Positions 22,053 through 30,790 of a DNA stretch of 64,000 nucleotides are shown in pieces (the stretch's first letter is position 1; each line of letters starts with the position of its first letter). Origin of the DNA: Zeugodacus cucurbitae (Eukaryota > Arthropoda > Insecta > Diptera > Tephritidae). Location: NCBI RefSeq assembly GCF_028554725.1, contig NC_071668.1, positions 39,942,501 to 40,006,500 of the forward strand, written 5' to 3'. The position numbers were made by a program, and so were the translations under genes. The notes under the pieces were generated by a model. The model saw nothing but the letters and a program-made list of their open reading frames with translations, did not search any database and had not been told where the DNA came from.

Positions 22053-22645
22053 AAAAAGTTTTGCAGCTTGACAAATAATAAGTGTTGTCATATCAGATAT
22101 TTTGCAAACGAATGAGAAGAACCAAAATAAATAAATACCCCAAATGCAGAAAACAAATGCCCTATAAAAAGATTATATGAAGATAATATAAGAAAGTTTA
22201 TGATATTCACTCTATGTACTATAAGTAAGGGAAATGAAAAGTTCTTTCGTGTAGAAATACTTTCCGCATTGGGGGCCTTCGGCCGAAAGAAATAACTCTT
22301 GGTCGAGCCAACACCGGGAGTTATCAAAGTGGGGGAAATGAAAAGTTCTTTTGTGTAGAACTACGTTCTGCATTGGCGGCCTGGTCGAGCCAACACCGGG
22401 AGTTATCAAAGAGGGGGAATTGAAATATTCTTTCGTGTAGAAATACTTTCCGCATTGGCGGCCTTCGGCCGCGCTTCAAATAAATAACCCTGGTCGAGCC
22501 AACACCGGGAGTTATCAAAGTGGGGGAAATGAAAAGTTCTTCCGTGTAGAACCACATTACACATTAGCGGCCTTCGGCCGCACTTCGAAAAAATAACCCT
22601 GGTCGAGCCAACACCGGGAGTTATCAAAGAGGGGAAAATGAAAAG
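22053..22645 (+). mobile_element. TIR-bearing MITE with internal tandem array, truncated by duplication join
   Basis: Left terminal repeat (AAAAAGTTTTGCAGCTTGAC) at 22053-22088. From 22224 a unit of about 118 nt repeats about four times: GAAAAGTTCTTTCGTGTAGA, CGCATTGGCGGCC, TTCGGCCG, then CCTGGTCGAGCCAACACC and GGGAGTTATCAAAG. The right terminus is missing because the segmental duplication join lies in the last unit at 22643-22645. See 34355-34963 for the complete element. Confidence 0.75.
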
Positions 22646-23765
22646 CATTATGTTAGTTTAAGTCATAATAGATATAAGCAAATTAGGCGTAGTATTAAGA
22701 ATTAGTAGTAGTAGAAGTAATTTATTTTTAGACTTTTTTTTCAACTAATATTTTTCTAATAACACTAACTGAATTTAAAAAATGAATGAATGAATAATAA
22801 TGAATGTGAATAGAAAACTAGTTTTTTATTATTAATATTTTAATTAAACTATATATCTGAATATTTTTTGTTATTTTCAATGTAAATACAAACTAATTTT
22901 GTTCGCTTTTGTTCTACTCTTATTTAGTATACATACATTTTAAATTTCCTTGAATTATTTTTAACCTACCATAGAAATATATATAAGCTTTTTCTTTATG
23001 ACTATTATTTGTTGTGACTGTTGCTTTTTTACTTATTTCATTGTGGTACGTGGTTCCTTTTATATTTGTGCGCATTTTAATTTTTGATTAAAAATCAATG
23101 GTGTTTTAAAATACTAATAAAAATTCGCTTAACATTAACATATTATATTATAATTTATATTAACTATTTTTATTTAATTAATCTTTTTTCAGCTTTTATT
23201 AATCTTTTTTTTTCAGATAATATAACTATTTTTACTTAATTAATCTTTTTTTCAGCTTTATTAATCTTTTCTCCAAATGTTATAACTATTTTTATTTAAT
23301 TTTTTTTACAGATATTTGTCTTTATTTTAATATAATATGTTAACTACTTTTATTTAATTAATATATTTTTCATCTATTATCAACCTTCTCTTTTTCAGAT
23401 ATTATAAGAATTTTTATTATTTTTATTTTTCTTTAATTAATTAATTTTCAGGTATTAATAATATTTTTCCCTAATATTTTTTTCAGATATTAATAATCTT
23501 TTTCTTTTATTTACCTATTTTCAGATATCATATTTTATTTTACTTTTTATAAATACTATTTTGTACTTTAAGTATATTGAAATTAAATGTAAATATATAT
23601 GAATAAATAAATAAACATTAATTAAATAATTTTAAAATTAAAAAAAATTTGGTTTGAAATTTTAAGAAAATTTAAATATAGGAATAAAAAAATGCAACCC
23701 TGCATCAGCTGACGATTAGGGATATTAGAGCAGTTCAGCTATATTTTTATGTGTATAATTTATAT
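22646..23765. other. AT-rich tract with repeated pyrimidine-CAG units (copy 2)
   Basis: Nearly identical to 10804-11966. It has one 59-60 nt unit fewer in the TTTTTTCAG array (compare 23160-23260 with 11330-11460). It ends at AATTTATAT (23757-23765), the target duplication of the RTE insertion. No gene seen. Confidence 0.75.
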
Positions 23766-26700
23766 ATAGGAGGATGGAGTCATATGTAGAAGTTCACGTA
23801 AGTGAGGAAAGTTTCTGACTGCCATTCACTTGGGAGTGGCCAGGAACGATTCTTTTACATGTGGCTCAAGCAGCTCACAACTTCCGGTCTTAGACCAAGT
23901 ATCCTCTGGGTAGCCAACAGACATCCGTCTGGAAGCGAGCTAAAGTGAGAAGGCGAATCCCGCTTATGCGGTTGTGCGTAGGGCTTGGGACCCACCACAT
24001 AAAAACGAATAACCAGTGAATAAGAAACACAGGCCTCGGATGAGAAACCCCCCTTTTGATGACGACCACGGCAAACGTATAAAGGACTATGATTTAAGGG
24101 CATGCACCTGGAATGTCCGGACCCTTAATTGGGAAGGTGCCTCTGCCCAGCTGGTTGATGTCCTCGTAAGAGTAAAGGCTGACATCACCGCAATCCAAGA
24201 AATGCGATGGACGGGACAAGGACGGAAGAAGGTGGGTCCTTGTGACATCTACTACAGCGGCCATATAAAGGAGCGCAAATTCGGTGTGGGATTCGTGGTG
24301 GGAGAGAGACTCCGTCGTCGAGTCCTGGCATTCACTCCGGTGGATGAACGTCTAGCCACAATCCGCATCAAAGCGAGGTTCTTCAACATATCGCTGATTT
24401 GCGCCCACGCCCCGACGGAAGAGAAGGACGATGTGACCAAAGATACCTTCTATGAGCGCCTAGAACGTACATATGAGCGCTGCCCCCGCCACGATGTCAA
24501 AATCGTGCTTGGCGATTTCAACGCTAGGGTGGGTAAAGAAGGTGTCTTTGGCACAACAGTCGGAAAATTCAGCCTCCATGACGAAACATCACCAAACGGT
24601 CTGAGGCTGATCGACTTCGCCGGGGCCCGAAATATGGTCATCTGTAGCACTAGATTCCAGCATAAGAAAATCCATCAAGCTACTTGGCTGTCCCCGGATC
24701 GAATCACTCGCAACCAGATCGATCATGTTGTGATAGATGGACGACATGTCTCCAGTGTTTTTGATGTGCGTACGCTTCGTGGTCCCAACATCGACTCGGA
24801 CCACTATCTTGTAGCAGCTAAGATACGCACCCGCCTCTGTGTAGAAAAGCGCACACGTCAACAAACACAAGGAAGGTTCGACATCGAGAAGCTGCAATCA
24901 CAACCGACAGCCGAACGATTTTCTACTCGACTTGCACTCCTGCTCTCTGAGAGCACTCATCAGCATCTCGGTATAAGGGAGCTGTGGGACGGCATATCAA
25001 ACTCCTTACGTACAGCTGCAACCGAAACCATTGGCTTTCGGAAAAGCCAAAAAAACAGCTGGTATGATGAGGATTGTCGTCTCGCAGTGGAGAGAAAACA
25101 GACTGCCTACCTCGCAATGTTGCGATCGACCGCAACACGAGCGGGATGGGAAAGATACCGAGAGCTGAAGAGGGAAGCGAGACGCATTTGCAGAAAAAGA
25201 AAGAAAGAGGCAGAAATGCGTGAGTATGAAGAGCTTGACAAGCTGGCCGACAGGGGTAATGCTCGAAAATTTTACGAAAAGATCCGGCGACTAACTGAAG
25301 GTTTCAAGACCGGAGCACACTCCTGTAGGACCCCCAGCGGTGATCTAGTGGTTGATGACCAGAGTATACTGTGTTTGTGGAGGGAACACTTCTCCAGCCT
25401 GCTGAATGGCAGTGAAAGTACAACACCAGGAGATGGCGAACCCGATTCCCCAATCGACGACGATGGAACAGATGTTCCATTGCCCGACCGTGAAGAAATT
25501 AGAATAGCAATTACCCGCTTGAAGAACAACAAGGCGGCGGGGGCCGATGGATTGCCGGCCGAGCTATTCAAATACGGCGGCGAAGAGCTGATAAGGTGCA
25601 TGCATCAGCTTCTTTGCGAAATATGGTCGGAAGAAAGCATGCCCGACGATTGGAATCTCAGTGTACTCTGCCCAATCCACAAAAAGGGAGACCCCACAAT
25701 CTGCGCCAACTATCGTGGGATAAGCCTCCTTAACATCGCTTATAAGGTTCTATCGAGCGTACTGTGTGAAAGACTAAAGCCCACCGTCAACAAACTGATT
25801 GGACCTTATCAGTGTGGCTTTAGACCTGGAAAATCAACAACTGACCAGATATTCACCATGCGCCAAATCTTGGAGAAGACCCGTGAAAAAAGGATCGACA
25901 CACACCATCTATTTGTCGACTTTAAAGCTGCTTTCGACAGCACGAAAAGGAGCTGCCTTTATGCCGCGATGTCTGAATTTGGTATCCCCGCAAAACTAAT
26001 ACGGCTGTGTAAGTTGACGTTGAGCAACACCAAAAGCTCCGTCAGGATCGGGAAGGACCTCTCCGAGCCGTTCGATACCAAACGAGGTTTCAGACAAGGT
26101 GACTCGCTATCGTGCGACTTCTTTAACTTGATGCTGGAGAAAATTATAAGAGCTGCAGAGCTAAATAGAGAAGGTACAATCTTCTACAAGAGTGTACAGC
26201 TCCTGGCGTACGCCGATGATATTGATATCATCGGAAACAACACCCGCGCCGTTAGTTCTGCTTTTTCCCGCCTGGATAAGGAAGCGAAGCGAATGGGTCT
26301 GGTGGTGAACGAGGACAAGACGAAATATCTCCTGTCATCAAACAAACAGTCAGCGCATTCGCGTCTTGGCTCTCACGTCACTGTTGACAGTCATAACTTT
26401 GAAGTTGTAGATAATTTCGTATACCTAGGAACCAACATTAACACCGATAATAATGTCAGCCTTGAAATCCAACGCAGAATCACTCTTGCCAACAGGTGCT
26501 ACTATGGACTGAGTAGGCAATTGAAAAGTAAAGTCCTCTCTCGACGAACAAAAACTAAACTCTACAAGTCCCTCATCATTCCCGTCCTACTTTATGGTGC
26601 AGAAGCGTGGACGGTGTCAACATCCGATGAGACGGCACTAGGAGTTTTCGAGAGAAAGGTTTTGCGGAAGATTTACGGTCCCTTAAACATTGGCAACGGC

Positions 26701-27037
26701 GAATACCGCAGAAGATGGAATGATGAGCTGTATGTGTTGTTCGACGACATAGACATAGTCCAGCGAATAAAAAGACAGCGGCTACGCTGGCTGGGTCATG
26801 TTGTTCGAATGGATGAAAGTGCCCCAGCTCTGAAAGTTTTCGATGCAGTACCCGCTGGTGGAAGCCGAGGAAGAGGGAGACCTCCACTCCGGTGGAAGGA
26901 CCAGGTGGAGAAGGACCTGTCTTCACTTGGTATTACCAATTGGCGCCAAACCGCCAAAAGGAGAGATGCGTGGCGCACTGTTGTGGACTCGGCTATAACC
27001 GCGTAAGCGGTTTCTACGCCAGTTAAGAAAGAAGAAG
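23766..27037 (+). mobile_element. Full-length RTE-clade LINE, apparently intact
   Basis: 3272 bp, flanked by perfect 9-bp direct repeats AATTTATAT at 23757-23765 and 27038-27046. The uninterrupted site with a single AATTTATAT exists in unit 1 near 11977-11985, proving insertion and its borders. It has a short 5'UTR (274 nt), one long ORF, a very short 3'UTR and a 3' end AGAAAGAAGAAG rather than poly(A); RTE elements typically have one ORF and a simple-repeat tail. Five other partial copies of the family occur in the window (12.6, 28.3, 38.7-41.1, 61.8-63.7 kb, plus a divergent one at 49.1 kb), as well as the inverted pieces at 19.3 and 33.6 kb. Confidence 0.95.
24040..27006 (+). CDS. RTE endonuclease-reverse transcriptase, 988 aa, uninterrupted
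   Basis: The first in-frame ATG after the TAA at 24010-24012 is 24040. The endonuclease (about residues 15-270) has TWNVRTL, QEMRW, the GDFNARVG metal site, ATWLSPD and SDHYLV with the catalytic His. The linker is basic. RT (about 460-780) shows LKNNKAAGADGLPAELF, LCPIHKKGDP, YRGISLLNIAYKVLS, FRPGKSTTDQIF, FVDFKAAFDS with the first catalytic Asp, GFRQGDSLSC and YADDIDIIG with the catalytic pair. The C-terminus includes AEAWT, RRWLGHVVRM and GGSRGRGRPPLRWKDQVEKD. Every expected catalytic residue is present and no stop or shift interrupts it, so it could be active. It nicks target DNA and copies its RNA in the nucleus. GC content is clearly higher than the flanks. The GC-rich, R-rich codon use resembles other RTE copies here. 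Confidence 0.95.
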   Translation: MRNPPFDDDHGKRIKDYDLRACTWNVRTLNWEGASAQLVDVLVRVKADITAIQEMRWTGQGRKKVGPCDIYYSGHIKERKFGVGFVVGERLRRRVLAFTPVDERLATIRIKARFFNISLICAHAPTEEKDDVTKDTFYERLERTYERCPRHDVKIVLGDFNARVGKEGVFGTTVGKFSLHDETSPNGLRLIDFAGARNMVICSTRFQHKKIHQATWLSPDRITRNQIDHVVIDGRHVSSVFDVRTLRGPNIDSDHYLVAAKIRTRLCVEKRTRQQTQGRFDIEKLQSQPTAERFSTRLALLLSESTHQHLGIRELWDGISNSLRTAATETIGFRKSQKNSWYDEDCRLAVERKQTAYLAMLRSTATRAGWERYRELKREARRICRKRKKEAEMREYEELDKLADRGNARKFYEKIRRLTEGFKTGAHSCRTPSGDLVVDDQSILCLWREHFSSLLNGSESTTPGDGEPDSPIDDDGTDVPLPDREEIRIAITRLKNNKAAGADGLPAELFKYGGEELIRCMHQLLCEIWSEESMPDDWNLSVLCPIHKKGDPTICANYRGISLLNIAYKVLSSVLCERLKPTVNKLIGPYQCGFRPGKSTTDQIFTMRQILEKTREKRIDTHHLFVDFKAAFDSTKRSCLYAAMSEFGIPAKLIRLCKLTLSNTKSSVRIGKDLSEPFDTKRGFRQGDSLSCDFFNLMLEKIIRAAELNREGTIFYKSVQLLAYADDIDIIGNNTRAVSSAFSRLDKEAKRMGLVVNEDKTKYLLSSNKQSAHSRLGSHVTVDSHNFEVVDNFVYLGTNINTDNNVSLEIQRRITLANRCYYGLSRQLKSKVLSRRTKTKLYKSLIIPVLLYGAEAWTVSTSDETALGVFERKVLRKIYGPLNIGNGEYRRRWNDELYVLFDDIDIVQRIKRQRLRWLGHVVRMDESAPALKVFDAVPAGGSRGRGRPPLRWKDQVEKDLSSLGITNWRQTAKRRDAWRTVVDSAITA

Positions 27038-27236
27038 AATTTATATGACGCTGCTGAATGAGCGCAACTGAGACGTATGATCACATGTATACGTACGTGT
27101 GGGGGGAAAGTGGTAAAAAAATACACCACCAGCTATGCTAGCCTATGGAAAACTCACCACTCTTTTGACGTGTTTAGAGGGTTTCAAAAGCTTCGGTTTA
27201 ACCAGTTTTTGCGGCACTTCTGGCTGGCTGGGTGGT

Positions 27237-27566
27237 TGGTGACATATTCACATGTGTATGTATTACATATTCACATGTGTATGTATTTTATTTCAATAAA
27301 ATAAAATTTTTAAAATTTCTTAAGATTGTGGGTTCGAGCCTCAACCGGGGCATTAGATTTTTTATTTATTTCAATAAAAATAAATTTTTAAAATTTCTTG
27401 TGGTTGTGGGTTCGAGCCCCGCCCGGGGCATTAAATTTTTTATTTATTTCAATAAAATTAAATTTTTCAAATTACTTAAGGTTGTGGGTTCGAGCCTCAC
27501 CCGGGGCAGTAAATTTTTTATTTATTTCAATAAAATTAAATTTTTTTGAAGTTATACTTCTTATAC
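27237..27566 (+). repeat. Tandem array of tRNA T-arm-like units (copy 3)
   Basis: Unit 2 counterpart of 12177-12500, with three T-arm-like cores (GTGGGTTCGAGCCTCAACC, GTGGGTTCGAGCCCCGCCC, GTGGGTTCGAGCCTCACCC). It keeps an extra TTTTTAAAA in the first spacer that copy 2 lost, and its middle unit matches the consensus better than that of unit 1. Confidence 0.65.
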
Positions 27567-27647
27567 AACTTCGGAAAAATGTGTACGCATATGTATAATT
27601 GTTTGGTTACGCATTATTGGTTGGTGACATATTCATATGTGTATGTA

Positions 27648-28279
27648 CAGTTGATCTCCTTTTTACACCGTTTTTTTTTTGCACGGTTTTTTTTTACACG
27701 GTGTTTTTGAACACTTCCCAGTTACCATTTTTACACGGTTTTACTTTTTTTACACGGATTTTTTATTTTAATTGTATACTTTTTTGCAATAAAATCAAAA
27801 TTTCATACGTCAATACGTCACAAATCCATTGCTGTTAATAGAATTTAATAAATTCTAAATTAGGTTTAAACTAAAAAATACAAATCTTAGAATCGAAGGC
27901 CAGTGAAAAGGTTGCAACAATTTCAATACGTAAACAAATAAATGAAGCTGTATGAAGAAGTAAGAAAAAAGAAGGCACAGCGATTAATGACGGAACTCCC
28001 AGAATAGTTTTTGTTTGTTCCTTCTAACAGTAATATGTACATACATATAATACCAGAAAAGTCTATAACAACAACAACAGTGAAAATTCTCACTGTACGA
28101 ATAGATAGATTTTCATGTAAAATTAGATCTTTTTTACACGTTTTCTATTTTTTGCACGATTTTTTTCTTAAATTGGTCCCAATAGTGAGTTTTATATAAA
28201 AATTTGATTTTTTTTGCACGGTTTTTTTTACACGAGTAATTTACTGTCCCAGTTAACCGTGCAAAAAGGAGATCAACTG
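27648..28279. mobile_element. pogo/Tc1-type MITE, 632 bp, TA target duplication
   Basis: Perfect 17-bp terminal inverted repeats CAGTTGATCTCCTTTTT / AAAAAGGAGATCAACTG, extendable to about 23 bp with two mismatches. It is flanked by TA on both sides; unit 1 keeps the empty site (TATGTATAAACAATCG near 12570). CAGT ends plus TA duplication point to the pogo/Tigger branch of Tc1/mariner. The interior has no ORF but repeats TTTTACACGG and TTTGCACGG several times near both ends, possible transposase-binding repeats. Confidence 0.85.
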
Positions 28280-28285
28280 TATAAA

Positions 28286-29052
28286 CAATCGACGACGATG
28301 GAGCAGACGTTCCATTGCCCGACCGTGAAGAAATTCGAATAGCAATTACCCGCTTGAAGAACAATAAGGCGGCGGGGGCCGATGGATTACCGGCCGAGCT
28401 ATTCAAATACGGCGGCGAAGATCTGATAAGGTGCATGCATCAGCTTCTTTGCAAAATATGGTCGGAAGAAAGCATGCTCGACGATTGGAATCTCAGTGTG
28501 CTCTGCCCAATCCATAAAAAGGGAGATCCCACAAACTGTGCCAATTACCGTGGAATAAGCCTCCTAAATATCGCCTATCAGGTTCTAACGAGCGTACTGT
28601 GTGAAAGACTTAAGCCCACCGTCAACAAACTGATTGGACCTTATTAGAGTGGCTTTAGACCTGGAAAATCAACAACCGACCAGATATTCACCATGCGCCA
28701 AAACTTAGAAAAGACCCGTGAAAGACTTAAGCCCACCGTCAACAAACTGATTGGACCTTATTAGAGTGGCTTTAGACCTGGAAAATCAACAACCGACCAG
28801 ATATTCACCATGCGCCAAAACTTAGAAAAGACCCGTGAAAATAGGATCGACACACACCACCTTTTTGTCGATTTTAAAGCTGCTTTCGACAGCACTAAAA
28901 GGAGCTGCCTTTATGCCGCGATGTCTGAATTTGGTATCCCCGCAAAACTAATACGGCTGTGTAAGTTGACGCTGAGCAACACCAACAGATCCGTCATGAT
29001 TGGGAAGGACCTCTCCGAGCCGTTCGATACCAAACGAGGTTTCAGACAAGGT
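28286..29052 (+). pseudogene. RTE-clade reverse transcriptase fragment 5' of Jockey LINE (unit 2)
   Basis: Counterpart of 12578-13227 with the same TAG in the PYQCGF motif. It additionally carries a 117-bp direct duplication: the segment starting GTGAAAGACTTAAGCCC at 28601 recurs at 28718, the join using the shared GTGAAA. Non-coding. Confidence 0.85.
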
Positions 29053-29293
29053 TGAGTGAGTGTAAGCTTTCAGAGAGTGAGTGTAAGCTTTCAAAGAGTA
29101 CGGACGTGTTTAATGCGCTCCGTGAAAACTTTCATAATAAATTAATAATAAAAGCAAAACAAAAAAAATAAACAACCAATAACTTGTGTATTCGAAATTT
29201 GAAATCAAAACACAAAACATAAACAAAACAAATTAGTTTAAAATAACAATAAATAACAAACAACATATAAAAGTGAACAAAACAAACAAAAAA

Positions 29294-30790
29294 ATGAGCG
29301 CTAGCGCTGCGCAGTCTCAACAGCAAGGTCGTAGGCATTCTCTGAACGCCTACTTCAGCTTTGTTGAGCCTGCAAAATCTGCTCTCTCAAATAAACAATC
29401 AAACGGTGAGAAAGATGAGTCATCGAAGTGCTCAGCCGAGCAGCAGAAGGGATCAGCAGAAACTGATAAAAACAGCAAGTGCGCAACAACAAATCAGCAG
29501 GCAACATTAACCAAACAGGTATCAGCAAACGAGCGGACAACAATGGAAAAAACAATGCAAGGTGAGCATGTACCGAAGAGAAAAGTACAATCTGTACAGA
29601 CTGGCATTGACCTCTACGTCAACATAAAAAGGAAATCAAGTCCTATCAAGACAGCGGTTAATGCTAAAAAGTTCCAACCCGCCACGCTTAATACAAATAA
29701 GCCTAGAAATTTAAATGGCAACAGATTTGCCATACTAAGCAATGGTTTGGACGACGATGCGAAGGGTGCCACCACAGTCGCGAATGCCAAGCCGCCGCCA
29801 ATATATTTACGTGAGCGTAGCGCAAATGCACTTGTTGATAAACTCAGTGAAATTGTAGGTACCAACAATTTTCATATCGTGCCTTTGAAAAAAGGCAAGA
29901 TAGATGAAACCAAAATACAATCATACACTGAGAAAAGTTTTATGGATATAGTGAAATTTTTGTCAAATAACAACAAGAATTATTATTCTTATCAACTGAA
30001 GAGCTCTAAAGGCCTAGTTGTTGTTGTAAAATGCATTGAGTCTTCGATAGAATCTAATGATATCAAAGAAGCCCTTGAAGAATGCGGCTTTGGAATTAAA
30101 CATGTGGTAAATATCTTCAATAGAAATAAAGTACCACAACCCATGTTTAAAATTGAATTGTTGCCTAACTCTAATCCAATAAAAAAGAATGAAACACACC
30201 CAATATACAATTTAAAATATTTACTCCATCGTAGAATTACCGTTGAAGAACCTCATAAAAGAAATGGTCCGGTACAATGCACTAACTGCCAAGAGTATGG
30301 GCATACCAAATCATATTGCACTCTACGCAGTGTTTGTGTGGTATGTGGTTATTTGCACCCAACATCAAAATGCACTCTTAAAAAAGAGGATACAAATAAA
30401 AAATGTAGTAACTGTGGAGGAAATCATACTGCTAACTACAGGGGCTGCCCTGTATATAAAGATTTGAAATCAAAATTGTCACTGGGAATTCAAGCTCGTC
30501 GTAACCAAATGTTGAATATCCCTCGTAACGAAAATGTAGTAATTACGGACCAGAGTTCGAAACCTGGTAATTCTAAGGATATCCTTGTCCAGGGAAGCTA
30601 TGCAAATGTGGTAAAAGGCAACGCTGTGCAAATGCAACAACCGCAAAATCCACCAAGTGGAGGTATTGAAAATATGATTCTTAATCTGACTCTATGTATG
30701 ACTCAATTCAGGTCTACGATGCAAAACATGATCCAAGATTTGATCAAATCTCAAAATCAAATGTTACAAACCTTATTATCTAAAAAATGA
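29294..30790 (+). CDS. Jockey gag-like nucleic-acid-binding protein (ORF1), 498 aa
   Basis: ATG at 29294 (ATGAGCGCTAGC) follows an A-rich leader. The N-terminal 150 residues are polar and Ser/Lys/Gln-rich, likely disordered. Residues about 185-320 resemble the conserved RNA-binding gag domain of Jockey elements (SSKGLVVVVKCIESS, EALEECGFGIKHVVNI, HRRITVEEPHK). Zinc knuckles follow: CTNCQEYGHTKSYC, CVVCGYLHPTSKC and CSNCGGNHTANYRGC. The C-terminal tail has a Met/Gln-rich helix (LTLCMTQFRSTMQNMIQDL). Expected role: coat the LINE RNA and guide it to the nucleus. The reading frame is intact, unlike the unit 1 copy. Its TGA overlaps the pol ATG. Confidence 0.9.
   Translation: MSASAAQSQQQGRRHSLNAYFSFVEPAKSALSNKQSNGEKDESSKCSAEQQKGSAETDKNSKCATTNQQATLTKQVSANERTTMEKTMQGEHVPKRKVQSVQTGIDLYVNIKRKSSPIKTAVNAKKFQPATLNTNKPRNLNGNRFAILSNGLDDDAKGATTVANAKPPPIYLRERSANALVDKLSEIVGTNNFHIVPLKKGKIDETKIQSYTEKSFMDIVKFLSNNNKNYYSYQLKSSKGLVVVVKCIESSIESNDIKEALEECGFGIKHVVNIFNRNKVPQPMFKIELLPNSNPIKKNETHPIYNLKYLLHRRITVEEPHKRNGPVQCTNCQEYGHTKSYCTLRSVCVVCGYLHPTSKCTLKKEDTNKKCSNCGGNHTANYRGCPVYKDLKSKLSLGIQARRNQMLNIPRNENVVITDQSSKPGNSKDILVQGSYANVVKGNAVQMQQPQNPPSGGIENMILNLTLCMTQFRSTMQNMIQDLIKSQNQMLQTLLSKK

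Larger units (their letters stand above)
10801..22645. repeat. Segmental tandem duplication, unit 1
   Basis: About 11.8 kb repeated head to tail as 22643-34871. Order inside: AT-rich tract, T-arm-like array, RTE fragment, Jockey LINE, inverted RTE fragment, Tigger relic, unknown block, truncated MITE. The join between units at 22643-22645 fuses GGGAAAATGAAAAG to CATTATGTTAG. The parental borders (GTCAAGCATTATG at the left, ATGAAAAGTTCTTTC at the right) share only AAG. Unit 1 specifics are an internal Jockey pol duplication and small gag deletions. Confidence 0.85.

Noticed and set aside
22224..22640. CRISPR-like array
   Set aside because: Repeats of 118 nt are contiguous with no unique spacers; the region lies within a MITE of an insect genome.
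22212..22648. Repeated ITPGVGSTR peptide frames on the minus strand
   Set aside because: Three different frames give the same peptide because of the 118-nt tandem unit; length is not a multiple of three and no start or domain fits.
27400..27425. tRNA genes in the GTGGGTTCGAGC arrays
   Set aside because: Only the T-arm and an acceptor-like end are present; no D-arm, anticodon arm or A-box precedes any of the units.
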